Assembly: GCA_023402275.1 (NCBI GenBank)
Contig: JAEXCH010000002.1
Span: 124,001-188,000 of the forward strand
Direction of reading: 5' to 3'
Length of the DNA: 64,000 nucleotides
Source of the DNA: Methanobacteriota archaeon
Lineage (GTDB): Archaea; Thermoplasmatota; Thermoplasmata; Methanomassiliicoccales; Methanomethylophilaceae
Under the pieces are notes generated by a model. It did no database searches, was not told the origin of the DNA, and was given only the letters and a program-made list of their open reading frames with translations. Of the stretch, positions 1 through 7,941 are shown piece after piece; positions within the stretch are counted from its first letter, which is position 1, and every line of letters begins with the position of its first letter. The position numbers and the translations under genes are program-made.

Positions 1-43
1 CCTTTTGAGGGCTACCGCTATTTCTGCCTGAGTTACCACTCAT
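1..43 (-). CDS. possible N-terminus of an unidentified protein, cut by window edge
   Basis: A minus-strand ATG at 41-43 opens a frame that runs off the left edge of the window; only 14 residues (MSGNSGRNSGSPQK) are visible, rich in Ser, Gly and Asn. A TATA-like stretch (TTTTAATATAG on the minus strand, about 78-88) lies upstream at a plausible distance. Nothing identifies the product. It could equally be a chance frame. Confidence 0.3.
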   Translation of the reverse strand, partial: MSGNSGRNSGSPQK

Positions 44-101
44 GCTATCCCATCCAACGCAAGTATAGGAGTTATGCTATATTAAAAGTTATAGTCCTAC
101 C

Positions 102-485
102 TTAACTTCTAACGAACCTCACGTAGTCTGCTTTACCTGTAGAATGTATCTCTTTGAGCATCGCTGATAGTTTTTCGGCCTCGCTGGAGATGACCATGAC
201 CTCCAAACATTTGTGATTCTCCAGATGGGAATGCAGCTGCGTCTTTATCTCCCGTTCGTGTTTTGCCTGTATCAGATTCATCCAAGGGTCCGCATGGTCC
301 TTCTTCACGATTATCAGTACCCCTTCTACCTGCCCTTCAAGATCCTTTATGTCCTGTGCCTCGGACTGCGCTGCATTTATTGCCCTGCGTACAGCCTCGC
401 TTCTGCCTTTCAGGCCGAACATCACCTGTATCTCGTCCAATGCCTGAATGCTCTCATCATTGAGTGATATGCTTACTATGCCCAT
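102..485 (-). CDS. nikR: NikR, nickel-responsive ribbon-helix-helix repressor
   Basis: The 127 residues match the NikR layout: an N-terminal ribbon-helix-helix DNA-binding segment (about 1-45, starting MGIVSISLND) followed by an ACT-like metal-sensing domain. The high-affinity nickel ligands of the family appear to be kept as H76, H85 and H87 (LHSHL) and C93 (HKCLEV). In this family nickel binding promotes DNA binding and represses nickel uptake. The gene is divergent from a ZnuABC-type metal importer and shares about 107 bp of AT-rich intergenic DNA with it, so that importer is the obvious target. Stop codon TAA. Length is slightly shorter than the usual 130-150 residues. Confidence 0.9.
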   Translation of the reverse strand: MGIVSISLNDESIQALDEIQVMFGLKGRSEAVRRAINAAQSEAQDIKDLEGQVEGVLIIVKKDHADPWMNLIQAKHEREIKTQLHSHLENHKCLEVMVISSEAEKLSAMLKEIHSTGKADYVRFVRS

Positions 486-533
486 GTTATCTGATGCAGA
501 TCGTGGTTTTTATTAATAATGTTTTTACAATAA

Positions 534-549
534 GTTAATAATTAATAAC
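534..549. promoter_or_regulatory. AT-rich imperfect inverted repeat between nikR and the metal importer
   Basis: GTTAATAATTAATAAC is a near-palindrome lying between the divergent nikR and importer starts, about 45 bp upstream of the importer ATG. It does not resemble the bacterial NikR operator (GTATGA half sites), and the sequence is so AT-rich that chance is a real possibility. Its position is the only reason to name it as a candidate NikR site or core promoter element. Confidence 0.25.
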
Positions 550-592
550 AAATCAGTAATCTTTTAATAACTAATTTTTTTGATAATATCCT

Positions 593-1543
593 ATGAAATA
601 CACTGCGTTGATCGCCATAATGGTCGCCGCTTTGGTCGCGGCGGGTGCGTTCATAGTAATAACGAATGACAGTGATGGCAAGAGGGATTGCGATATCGCT
701 GTTACAATGGGATGGCAGAAGGAGATGGTGGATACCATCTCGCAAGGAGGGCTTGATGTTGCTGTTCTCATGACCGAGAACACCAGCCCGCATGCCATGT
801 ACTCAACGACAAGCAGCATAGAGTACCTTCACAACGCCGATCTTTTCTTCGAGATCGGCAGCGGGGTTGAGTGGGAGGAGTCGATGATCTCCAATGTCAA
901 GGATGCCATCAGCACCCCTACGGTATCCTGTATGGATATGATGCCGTCGGAACATGAGCACGAGCACTCTCATGATCACGAGGAAGGACATGGACATAAC
1001 CACGAGAGTCACATCTGGGTTGACCCTGAGAATCTGGAATCCATATCAAAGGGAATAGCTGATGTATTGAGAGAAAAATTCCCTCAGGTTGCGGATAAGA
1101 TCGATGACGGACTGAACGACTATCTGAACAGACTATCGAAGATAACCGATTCAATAGAAGATCTTGTGATGAACAAGGCACCTGACCAAACGATTTTCGT
1201 GTGGCATAATGCATGGGATCCTTTGATGGAATATGTGAATTCGACGGCGGAACATCTGACAGGTACACATTACTGCGAACATCATCCATTCATGAACATT
1301 GAATCGGGAGAGAGTGCGGGAGCGGGGGACAGCCCAACTGTCAGTACCATTGAGTACATGAACAACCACCTGGTGAACAAGACGATATACGTCAGTCCGT
1401 TCGATACTGCCAGCCAATATAAGTCCATCTTTGAACAGAATGGTTTCAATGTCATCGGCATAAACCCGACCGCTTGGGATTTCCTGGAAAATCTGGGTGC
1501 ATTCATCGATCATCTCAATGATACACTCAACGACAAGGAATGA
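593..1543 (+). CDS. metal ABC transporter substrate-binding protein (ZnuA/cluster A-I type)
   Basis: A 316-residue extracytoplasmic metal-binding protein with an N-terminal signal or membrane anchor (about 5-24). Ligand positions of the ZnuA family are visible: H67 (SPHAM), H140 in SHIWVDPE, H205 in VWHNAWD, and D271 in SPFDTASQ. A His-rich loop at about 121-140 is the kind that collects or senses metal in zinc and nickel binding members. It is followed after 4 bp by its ATPase and then its permease. The sequence cannot separate zinc from nickel, cobalt or manganese; the adjacent nikR argues for nickel. Stop TGA. Confidence 0.85.
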   Translation: MKYTALIAIMVAALVAAGAFIVITNDSDGKRDCDIAVTMGWQKEMVDTISQGGLDVAVLMTENTSPHAMYSTTSSIEYLHNADLFFEIGSGVEWEESMISNVKDAISTPTVSCMDMMPSEHEHEHSHDHEEGHGHNHESHIWVDPENLESISKGIADVLREKFPQVADKIDDGLNDYLNRLSKITDSIEDLVMNKAPDQTIFVWHNAWDPLMEYVNSTAEHLTGTHYCEHHPFMNIESGESAGAGDSPTVSTIEYMNNHLVNKTIYVSPFDTASQYKSIFEQNGFNVIGINPTAWDFLENLGAFIDHLNDTLNDKE

Positions 1544-1547
1544 TAGA

Positions 1548-2339
1548 ATGAACGGGAACATGCCGATCAGGATCAGGGGCCTTACCGCTGGATACAACGG
1601 GATGCCTCTGTTCAAGGATCTTGATCTTGATCTCAAAGAGGATGATTTCCTTACGATCATAGGTCCGAACGGAGGTGGTAAGACCACCCTCTTCAAAACC
1701 ATACTCGGGGTCATACCCCCCATATCGGGGTCCATAGAGATCTTCGGAGAACCTATATCAGAGGGATCGAAGTACATCGGATACGTTCCTCAAAGCAGCA
1801 GCATCGACATGAAGTATCCGATATCCGTGGAGGACGTGGTTCTTATGGGGCTTAGGTCCAAGAAGGGACTCCGTCCATTCTACAACAAGGAGGAGAAGGA
1901 GAGTGCATATCGTTCCATGGACGATGTCGGGATCACAGACCTCATTGACAGAAGCATATCCGAGCTATCGGGAGGACAGCTTCAAAGGGTCATGATCGCA
2001 CGCGCCCTTGCTTCCTCCCCCAAGATACTGATGCTTGATGAACCCACGGCAAGTCTGGACCCAGGAATGACGGATTGCACATATGATGTACTGAGAAAGG
2101 CCAACGGGAATGGCGTTGCGGTAATGATCATAACCCATGATATCGGGAGCATATCCAAAGGTGTCAAGAGGATAGCATGCATGAATCGGGGCATTACGGT
2201 AAGCGACTCACCGGAGATAACTGACGAGATGGTCAGGATGGGATTCCATTGCCCTCCGGAGTTCATAAAGTATAGATCGGACCCGGACACAGATAGGAAG
2301 GGATGCACATGCGGCTGCGGAGGTGATTGCGATCACTGA
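1548..2339 (+). CDS. metal ABC transporter ATPase (ZnuC type) with Cys-rich tail
   Basis: Cytoplasmic ATPase of the metal importer, 263 residues from the ATG at 1548, which lies 4 bp after the substrate-binding gene; a longer frame starting at 1497 would overlap that gene and adds no homology. Walker A GPNGGGKT (39-46), signature LSGGQ (140-144), Walker B ILMLDEP (160-166) and H-loop H197 are all present. The last 13 residues (GCTCGCGGDCDH at the end) hold four cysteines and a histidine, unusual for ZnuC and suggestive of a metal-sensing or metal-passing tail. The 3' end overlaps the permease start by 17 bp. Confidence 0.85.
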   Translation: MNGNMPIRIRGLTAGYNGMPLFKDLDLDLKEDDFLTIIGPNGGGKTTLFKTILGVIPPISGSIEIFGEPISEGSKYIGYVPQSSSIDMKYPISVEDVVLMGLRSKKGLRPFYNKEEKESAYRSMDDVGITDLIDRSISELSGGQLQRVMIARALASSPKILMLDEPTASLDPGMTDCTYDVLRKANGNGVAVMIITHDIGSISKGVKRIACMNRGITVSDSPEITDEMVRMGFHCPPEFIKYRSDPDTDRKGCTCGCGGDCDH

Positions 2340-3243
2340 CTGGGCCTCGATATTATCCATCCCTTTGATCCAGAACATGTTCATGGCCACGGTGGTCGCA
2401 TGCATATTGTGCGGGGTCATAGGGACATTCGTGGTAGTGAACAGAATGGTCTCTGTCACAGGAGGGATAGCCCACACCACATTCGGCGGTGTCGGATTCG
2501 CTTATTTCATATCATCCGTTCTTTTGGTCGGTTGGCTGACCCCAATGGTCGGTGCACTCATATTCGGTGTGGGTGCAGCCCTGATCATGTCCTATTCGAA
2601 CATGAAACGGGATGTCAGGCAGGATTCTGTCATCGGCATGCTTTGGGCGGTCGGTATGGCTGCGGGAGTGATATTCATGTCCATGGTGGATAGGACCGTC
2701 GTCACCCCTCTTTCATATGAGGCCATACTCTTCGGGGATGTTCTTTTCGTGGGAACATCCACTCTGATCACCATGATCATCGTCTCTGCGGTCATAATCA
2801 TGATCGTGGCCTTGTTGTACAGAGAACTTCAGATCCTGACATTCGATGATCAACACGCACACCTTTTCGGTGTCAATGTCCCTGTTATGAACACGATACT
2901 CTACGTAATGATAGCTGTCGCATGTGTAATGGTGGCAAATGTCGTAGGTATCGTCATGATAATCGCACTGATGACGATACCAGCCGCTATGGCCAATCTT
3001 TACATGAAGAACCTGAAGGACGTTATGATATACGCTTCCGCTTCATCTGCCGTGCTTGCCATACTCGGCCTTTTCATTGCCATCGCTTTCGATGTCCCTC
3101 CCGGGGCCACCGTTGTGATGGTAATAGGCTGTGCATTCATACTGGTCCTTCTGATAAGATATCTGTCAGAACGCAGGAAAATAAGCATAAGAACTAAAGG
3201 AAGAGATACCTTTGAAAAGGAAACAACGGATTTGAACAGATGA
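2323..3243 (+). CDS. metal ABC transporter permease (ZnuB/ABC-3 family)
   Basis: Integral membrane permease of 306 residues with about eight or nine hydrophobic segments. The N-terminal stretch CGVIGTFVVVNRMVSVTGGI followed by AHTTFGGVGFAYF is typical of the ABC-3 family. The proposed start is GTG at 2323, inside the end of the ATPase gene, giving an N-terminus of family-like length; an ATG at about 2377 is a shorter alternative. Third gene of the importer operon. A C-terminal charged tail (KISIRTKGRDTFEKE) is cytoplasmic by inference. Stop TGA. Confidence 0.85.
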   Translation: MIAITDWASILSIPLIQNMFMATVVACILCGVIGTFVVVNRMVSVTGGIAHTTFGGVGFAYFISSVLLVGWLTPMVGALIFGVGAALIMSYSNMKRDVRQDSVIGMLWAVGMAAGVIFMSMVDRTVVTPLSYEAILFGDVLFVGTSTLITMIIVSAVIIMIVALLYRELQILTFDDQHAHLFGVNVPVMNTILYVMIAVACVMVANVVGIVMIIALMTIPAAMANLYMKNLKDVMIYASASSAVLAILGLFIAIAFDVPPGATVVMVIGCAFILVLLIRYLSERRKISIRTKGRDTFEKETTDLNR

Positions 3244-3261
3244 GGATCGTGATAGGAATAT

Positions 3262-3277
3262 TGCGTCATCGGACGCA
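3262..3277. promoter_or_regulatory. 6-bp inverted repeat upstream of the ZIP gene
   Basis: TGCGTC-ATCG-GACGCA is a perfect 6-bp inverted repeat with a 4-nt loop, 18 bp after the stop of the importer permease and directly upstream of a TATA-like TATTTTTATC (3279-3288), which sits about 27 bp before the ZIP ATG. It may be an operator for the ZIP gene or, with the following T-rich stretch, a terminator of the importer operon. Confidence 0.45.
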
Positions 3278-3311
3278 TGTATTTTTATCTGATAATGTCT
3301 AATCGGACACC

Positions 3312-4103
3312 ATGGACATACTTGCATCGTTCATTATCTGCGTGGCTGTGATACTTCTAGTATCATTCATAGGGGCATATCTTCCGATGGCTTTCAAGGC
3401 CACAGATAAACAGATGCATCTGATGATAGCATTCAGCGCAGGGGTGTTCCTGGGAACCTTATTCCTGATCTTGCTGCCGGAAGCCATACATGAAAGCAGC
3501 CACGGCGGATTCGGAACGATGGATGTTATGTACGCTGTACTTGCAGGATTCCTAATAATATTCATAATAGACTTCCTTTTCAAACACTACAAGACATCAA
3601 AATGTGACTGTGCGGATTGTAAGGACCACCACTCGCATGAGATCACATCCTTATCAGCATTTGTCGGATTATCCATACATGCATGTTTTGACGGCCTTGC
3701 ACTTGCAACGGCATTCCTCGTCGGTGAGAGCATAGGATTCATCATGCTGCTGGCGATATGCATACACAAAGTAGTTGAAGTGTTCTCATTGTCCTCGACG
3801 TTCCTCCTTTCAGGCAACAGAAGGAGATCCATCATCTATCTCACAGTGTTCTGTCTTATCACGCCTGTTGCTGCGCTTGCATCATATTTCATTCTTGGGG
3901 ATGTGGACACCAACATCACCGGCATGGCATTCGCATTCTCTGCAGGGATATTCATGTTCGTTACTATGCTGCATATGATCCCCGAGGCATTCCACAGGAA
4001 GGACATCGATGTGAGATCGCTTCTGCTCCTCCTGATAGGATTGGCGGTGGTGCTTTGCATAACGGTTTTCCTTGACCCCGCAGGTCACGGGCACGTTCAT
4101 TAA
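3312..4103 (+). CDS. ZIP-family metal transporter
   Basis: A 263-residue membrane protein with eight predicted helices. The ZIP binuclear metal-site signatures are seen: HACFDG in TM4 and HKVVE in TM5. A variable cytoplasmic loop with a Cys/His cluster (CDCADCKDHHSH, about 98-109) lies between TM3 and TM4 and the C-terminus ends HGHVH, both typical metal-handling features. ZIP proteins move Zn, Fe, Mn or other divalent metals into the cytoplasm; the exact ion is not readable. It follows the nickel/zinc importer and probably has its own promoter (TATA-like element about 27 bp upstream, so likely leaderless). Stop TAA. Confidence 0.85.
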   Translation: MDILASFIICVAVILLVSFIGAYLPMAFKATDKQMHLMIAFSAGVFLGTLFLILLPEAIHESSHGGFGTMDVMYAVLAGFLIIFIIDFLFKHYKTSKCDCADCKDHHSHEITSLSAFVGLSIHACFDGLALATAFLVGESIGFIMLLAICIHKVVEVFSLSSTFLLSGNRRRSIIYLTVFCLITPVAALASYFILGDVDTNITGMAFAFSAGIFMFVTMLHMIPEAFHRKDIDVRSLLLLLIGLAVVLCITVFLDPAGHGHVH

Positions 4104-4186
4104 ACTCTTTAATTCCGCATATTTTTCGGCATTTGTCGTACATGATCATGTACAGTTATTATAAACCAGCAGCAGATTCCAGAGGT

Positions 4187-4759
4187 ATGGCTGACAATGA
4201 TTCGTCATCTGCAAGCTGTATCGCCAACCCATCCGGATTGGGATTGCTGGCATTTGGTATGACCACAATGCTTCTTTCCCTTCACAATCTCGGATTGTTC
4301 GGATTGGACTCGACGATACTCTCCATGGGCATATTCTACGGAGGTCTTGCCCAGGTAATAGCAGGGATATTCGAATTCAAGAAAGGCAACACATTCGGAG
4401 CGACCGCATTCACATCATACGGTTTCTTCTGGTTGACCTTCGTGCTGATCAACACATCACTGGTCCCGGGAATGGCTCCCGCGGACAGCGTATCGCTCGG
4501 TGCATACTTCGCAATATGGGGAGTTCTGACACTCTTCCTATTCATAGGAACGCTGAAGAGCACACGCGCATTGCAGATGGTGTTCCTCACACTTACGATA
4601 TTGTTCTTTGTCGTAGCGATAAAGGACATAACCGGAATAGCTTCCATAGCATATGTTGCGGGAGCAGTTGGTTTCGTATGTGGTGGAACAGCGATGTACA
4701 CCGCATTGGGAGAGGTTCTCAACGAGCAGCACGGCAAGACCATAATGCCTTTGGGATGA
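4187..4759 (+). CDS. acetate/succinate-type transporter, GPR1/FUN34/YaaH (SatP) family
   Basis: About 190 residues with six hydrophobic helices and the family signature near the N-terminus (NPSGLGLLAFGMTT, compare NPAPLGL). Members carry acetate or other small carboxylates, or ammonium, across the membrane. In methanogens that need acetate as a carbon source an importer of this type is expected. The ATG at 4187 is preceded at the right distance by a TATA-like TTATTATAAA (4155-4164), supporting a leaderless message; in-frame ATGs at 4142 and 4148 are alternatives. Stop TGA. Confidence 0.8.
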   Translation: MADNDSSSASCIANPSGLGLLAFGMTTMLLSLHNLGLFGLDSTILSMGIFYGGLAQVIAGIFEFKKGNTFGATAFTSYGFFWLTFVLINTSLVPGMAPADSVSLGAYFAIWGVLTLFLFIGTLKSTRALQMVFLTLTILFFVVAIKDITGIASIAYVAGAVGFVCGGTAMYTALGEVLNEQHGKTIMPLG

Positions 4760-4787
4760 TAACATCCCCAAACCCTTTCAATTATTT

Positions 4788-6230
4788 TCACACATGTTTT
4801 ATGCTTGTGTAATCGGATATCTCACTGTTTGTTGTGCAGATATCGTTCAGTGATAGATCGTGTATATCCTCATGACCGGTTATGCGCGTGAACATCCTCA
4901 GTTCCTCTGCTGTCCCGTTGAGATAATTCGCTACCCTCTGCGCTCCGACCTCTATGTCCAGCCTTTTCTCCAATTCAGGATCCTGGGTCGCGATACCCAT
5001 TGGGCATTTCCCTGTGTCGCATATCCTGTATCTCTGGCATCCTAGCGCCATAAGAGATGCGGATGCTACGGCTATGGCATCCGCTCCCATCGCTATTGCT
5101 TTGGCGAAGTCACTGCTTGTTCTCAGGCCGCCGGTTATTATCAGTTCCTGATTCATGTTGTGATCATTCATGTACTTCCTGGCCCTTGCCAATGCGAATA
5201 TCGTGGGGATGGATGTGGAATCCTTTATGAATTTGGGGGATGAGCCAGTCGCACCGCCTCTTCCGTCAATGGTGATGAAATCACAACCTGATTTGGATAT
5301 GAATTCCAGATCCTTCTCTATGTGTCCTGCGGCGATCTTGACCCCGATCGGTCTGCCTCCGCTTGCTGTTCTCAGCATTTCCACCATCTTCTTGAGGTCC
5401 TTTGGAGAATAGATCTCGTCGAACCTTGAAGGACTTATTATATCCTGTCCAACCAGCTTTCCCCTTAGGACCGCCACCGGGTGTGTCACTTTGTTTCCGG
5501 GAAGATGACCTCCCATCCCCGGCTTAGTGCTCTGACCGATCTTTATCTCAATGGCATCAGCTTCCCTCAAGGTCATTGTATCTGAGCTGTATCTGTTCGG
5601 AACGTATTCGAGGATGTATCTGTAGGCATTGCTCATCTCCTCGGGAAGTGCCCCTCCTTCGCCGCTTCCTATTGCGGTCTTTGCCCTTGCGGATCCCATG
5701 GCCAAGGCCTTCTTTGCTTTGGATGATAATGCACCGAAGCTCATATGGGATACGAATACCGGCATATCCAATTCCATTGGTTTCTTTGATGTCTTTCCTA
5801 TGATCGTCTTGATGTTTACCTCATCATCCTCAAGTTTGGGGAAGGTGTCCAGCTGTGCCCCCAGTATCAATATCTCATCAAAACTCGGCATCGGTTTAAG
5901 GGTCTCCATGGGTTCGGAGATGCTTCCTCCTGTAACGGCCATCCCATGTATGATGTCCATAATACCATCGTCCCTCTTGGCAAGTGCATGGTCGACCCTT
6001 AGGTCCTTCTCCTCCGGCGTATCTGCGATATCGTTATCGACCTCATCGGGTGCATCGACCTCGGAATCCATATTGGGAATTACGTTTCCTTTGTCATCCA
6101 TCAACTCAAAGGCCGTTTTCGGAGAGTGGCAGAGCGGACAGACCCAATCATCAGGAAGTTCGGAGAACGGTATGTTCTCCCTTGCCTCATCATATATCTC
6201 TCCGCAGACCCTGCACTTATACCTTGCCAT
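4788..6230 (-). CDS. rubredoxin domain fused to FMN-binding glutamate synthase-like domain
   Basis: 480 residues. The N-terminus is a rubredoxin fold with C6-x2-C9 and C31-x2-C34 binding one iron. A linker rich in Asp and Glu (about 50-85) leads to a glutamate synthase central/FMN domain (about 110-470) with Gly-rich phosphate motifs and cysteines C398, C404 and C409 that in glutamate synthase bind a 3Fe-4S cluster. The glutaminase domain of bacterial GltB is absent, as in archaeal-type enzymes. The rubredoxin suggests direct electron supply to FMN. No small subunit is adjacent, so glutamate synthesis versus another FMN redox role is open. Stop TGA. Confidence 0.85.
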   Translation of the reverse strand: MARYKCRVCGEIYDEARENIPFSELPDDWVCPLCHSPKTAFELMDDKGNVIPNMDSEVDAPDEVDNDIADTPEEKDLRVDHALAKRDDGIMDIIHGMAVTGGSISEPMETLKPMPSFDEILILGAQLDTFPKLEDDEVNIKTIIGKTSKKPMELDMPVFVSHMSFGALSSKAKKALAMGSARAKTAIGSGEGGALPEEMSNAYRYILEYVPNRYSSDTMTLREADAIEIKIGQSTKPGMGGHLPGNKVTHPVAVLRGKLVGQDIISPSRFDEIYSPKDLKKMVEMLRTASGGRPIGVKIAAGHIEKDLEFISKSGCDFITIDGRGGATGSSPKFIKDSTSIPTIFALARARKYMNDHNMNQELIITGGLRTSSDFAKAIAMGADAIAVASASLMALGCQRYRICDTGKCPMGIATQDPELEKRLDIEVGAQRVANYLNGTAEELRMFTRITGHEDIHDLSLNDICTTNSEISDYTSIKHV

Positions 6231-6271
6231 ATCCTTTAATTGATTTCAATTTATAGAAAATCTCCTATCGA

Positions 6272-6679
6272 TCACTCGCATTCAGGATCGGTGGTGTTTA
6301 TGGCTGCCATCTTCCTTCCTTTCAGAAGCGATATGTGGGCAGTGACCGCTATACCGACTATCAGGAGAATGATGAGAACGATCATATTGTTCCTCATGAA
6401 ATATCCCGATATCATAAGCATGACCCACAGGAATATGATGGCATAGATCTTCTTGGATCTTGACACCCCTGCTCCTGTCCTATAATTCTCTATGTACTCC
6501 CCGAATAATCTGTTGTTCTCCAACCATTCCCTGGCCTTTGGGCTGCTCGAACTGAAACATATTGCCGCAAGTATCAGAAAAGGGGTTGTAGGCAATACCG
6601 GCAGAGCTATACCTATGGCTCCGAGGGCTACGAAAAGATATCCCGCCACAATGAGTATGACCCTCTTGACAGGATTCAT
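6272..6679 (-). CDS. DUF454 (YbaN-type) membrane protein
   Basis: 135 residues with an N-terminal helix pair containing the DUF454 hallmark LPVLPTTPFLILAAICF, then a short cytoplasmic segment (SSPKAREWLENNRLFGEYIENY) and two further helices, one around IIFLWVMLMISGYF. Function of the family is unknown; it is widespread in bacteria and archaea. It lies just upstream of the rubredoxin-glutamate synthase gene on the same strand with 41 bp between, so co-transcription is possible. Stop TGA. Confidence 0.8.
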   Translation of the reverse strand: MNPVKRVILIVAGYLFVALGAIGIALPVLPTTPFLILAAICFSSSSPKAREWLENNRLFGEYIENYRTGAGVSRSKKIYAIIFLWVMLMISGYFMRNNMIVLIILLIVGIAVTAHISLLKGRKMAAINTTDPECE

Positions 6680-6836
6680 GATAAATCATAATGATGTTAT
6701 ATGTTATGAAAATTACTGATGTCCCTATTGACAGGAAACGTGTCCATGACTTTTGATGTGAAGTATTAAGTAGCACGTTTTTCAATATGGTGTTACTCAA
6801 GTATCAACAATTCAAAAATAATTCTAACGAGGAAGA

Positions 6837-7919
6837 ATGATGAACAACAACAAGATAATAGCACTGTTGGCAGTAGTGATCATTATTTTCGCCGGGATCG
6901 GCGCAGTGTACATGATCACAAAGGACAGCAGTACAGACGGTGACACCATTACCGATGCCAGGGGCAGAGAGGTTGCTGTACCTGATGAGATAGACTCAGT
7001 ACTTGCGATCAAATCATGCTCATTGCAGCTTGTATCATATTTTGATGCAGTGAACAAGGTGACCCACCTTGACATAAATGAGAGCTTTGTAGGTACTGAT
7101 AACAGAACACACACCTTTGTCCTTAAGGATTTGCTAGAGGGGCTCCCCATAGTTGATCCAAGTGATGCTGAACAGGTCATTATGGCAGGTGTGGACATGA
7201 TAATATCATCTACTATTGAGGTGTCAGATCTTAATGAGGAGCAGAGAAAGTACGGAGTCCCTGTTTTTGCGATTAACGCAGATGTTGAATTTGGCTCTGA
7301 TATATACTATGGCCAAATATTATCTCTAGGAAAGCTCTTTGGAGAAGAAGAAAGAGCTAAAGAAGTTGTAAATGGAGTTAGATCCTTCATTGGAAATATA
7401 AATGACAATACCGAGTCTATAGAGAATATGACCGCATATGCGTGTGGTATGAATTTCTTTAGGAAAAATGGTTTCCTAATGACTTCTGGTGACTATCTTC
7501 CATTTGAATACTCAAAAATAGAAAATGTCTTCGATACAAGGTCAAACAAACAACCATTTGAAACAGATATAGAGACAGTCGTATCAAAGAATCCAAATAT
7601 AATATTCATCGATGGTGGAGGTTTCGATGTGTCAATAAGTTTTATTAAAGATAATAGAAAAACCCTAGAATCTGTGGATGCAATAACAAATGGTGAGGTC
7701 TATAAAACAATGGTCTACAAGTCATGGGGGACCAATTGGATAAATCAGCTTATCAATGTGTACTATGTTGCAAGCATTGCTCACGCTGATACAATCGAGT
7801 GGGATTTCGAGGAAAAGGCCAACAACATAATACAGCTTTTCTACCCCGGAACCGATGTGACCTATGCTGACATCGCTGCCGCACAGAGCGGCGGAGGATG
7901 CGGCAAGGTCACCCTCTAA
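6837..7919 (+). CDS. substrate-binding protein of an iron-complex/cobalamin-type ABC importer
   Basis: 360 residues: signal or membrane anchor (about 8-27), then a type III periplasmic-binding fold (start region TITDARGREVAVPDEIDSVL; MAGVDMIISS; NPNIIFIDGG). Family members capture ferric siderophores, heme, cobalamin or molybdate. It heads an operon with a FecCD-type permease, an ATPase and a methyltransferase. An SD-like GAGGAAG lies just before the ATG; ATG at 6840 is an equal alternative. The middle (about 7090-7800) is clearly AT-richer than the flanks, hinting at gene conversion or transfer of that segment. The C-terminus ends with an odd GGGCGKVTL. Stop TAA. Confidence 0.8.
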   Translation: MMNNNKIIALLAVVIIIFAGIGAVYMITKDSSTDGDTITDARGREVAVPDEIDSVLAIKSCSLQLVSYFDAVNKVTHLDINESFVGTDNRTHTFVLKDLLEGLPIVDPSDAEQVIMAGVDMIISSTIEVSDLNEEQRKYGVPVFAINADVEFGSDIYYGQILSLGKLFGEEERAKEVVNGVRSFIGNINDNTESIENMTAYACGMNFFRKNGFLMTSGDYLPFEYSKIENVFDTRSNKQPFETDIETVVSKNPNIIFIDGGGFDVSISFIKDNRKTLESVDAITNGEVYKTMVYKSWGTNWINQLINVYYVASIAHADTIEWDFEEKANNIIQLFYPGTDVTYADIAAAQSGGGCGKVTL

Positions 7920-7941
7920 ACCCTTTCCCTTTACCCCATCG

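Noticed and set aside
1497..1547. Extended start of the metal importer ATPase inside the substrate-binding gene
   Set aside because: The first 17 codons duplicate the other gene's DNA in another frame and add no conserved sequence.
3600..3650. Cys/His loop of the ZIP protein as a separate zinc-finger gene
   Set aside because: It is in frame within the transporter and at the position of the usual variable loop.
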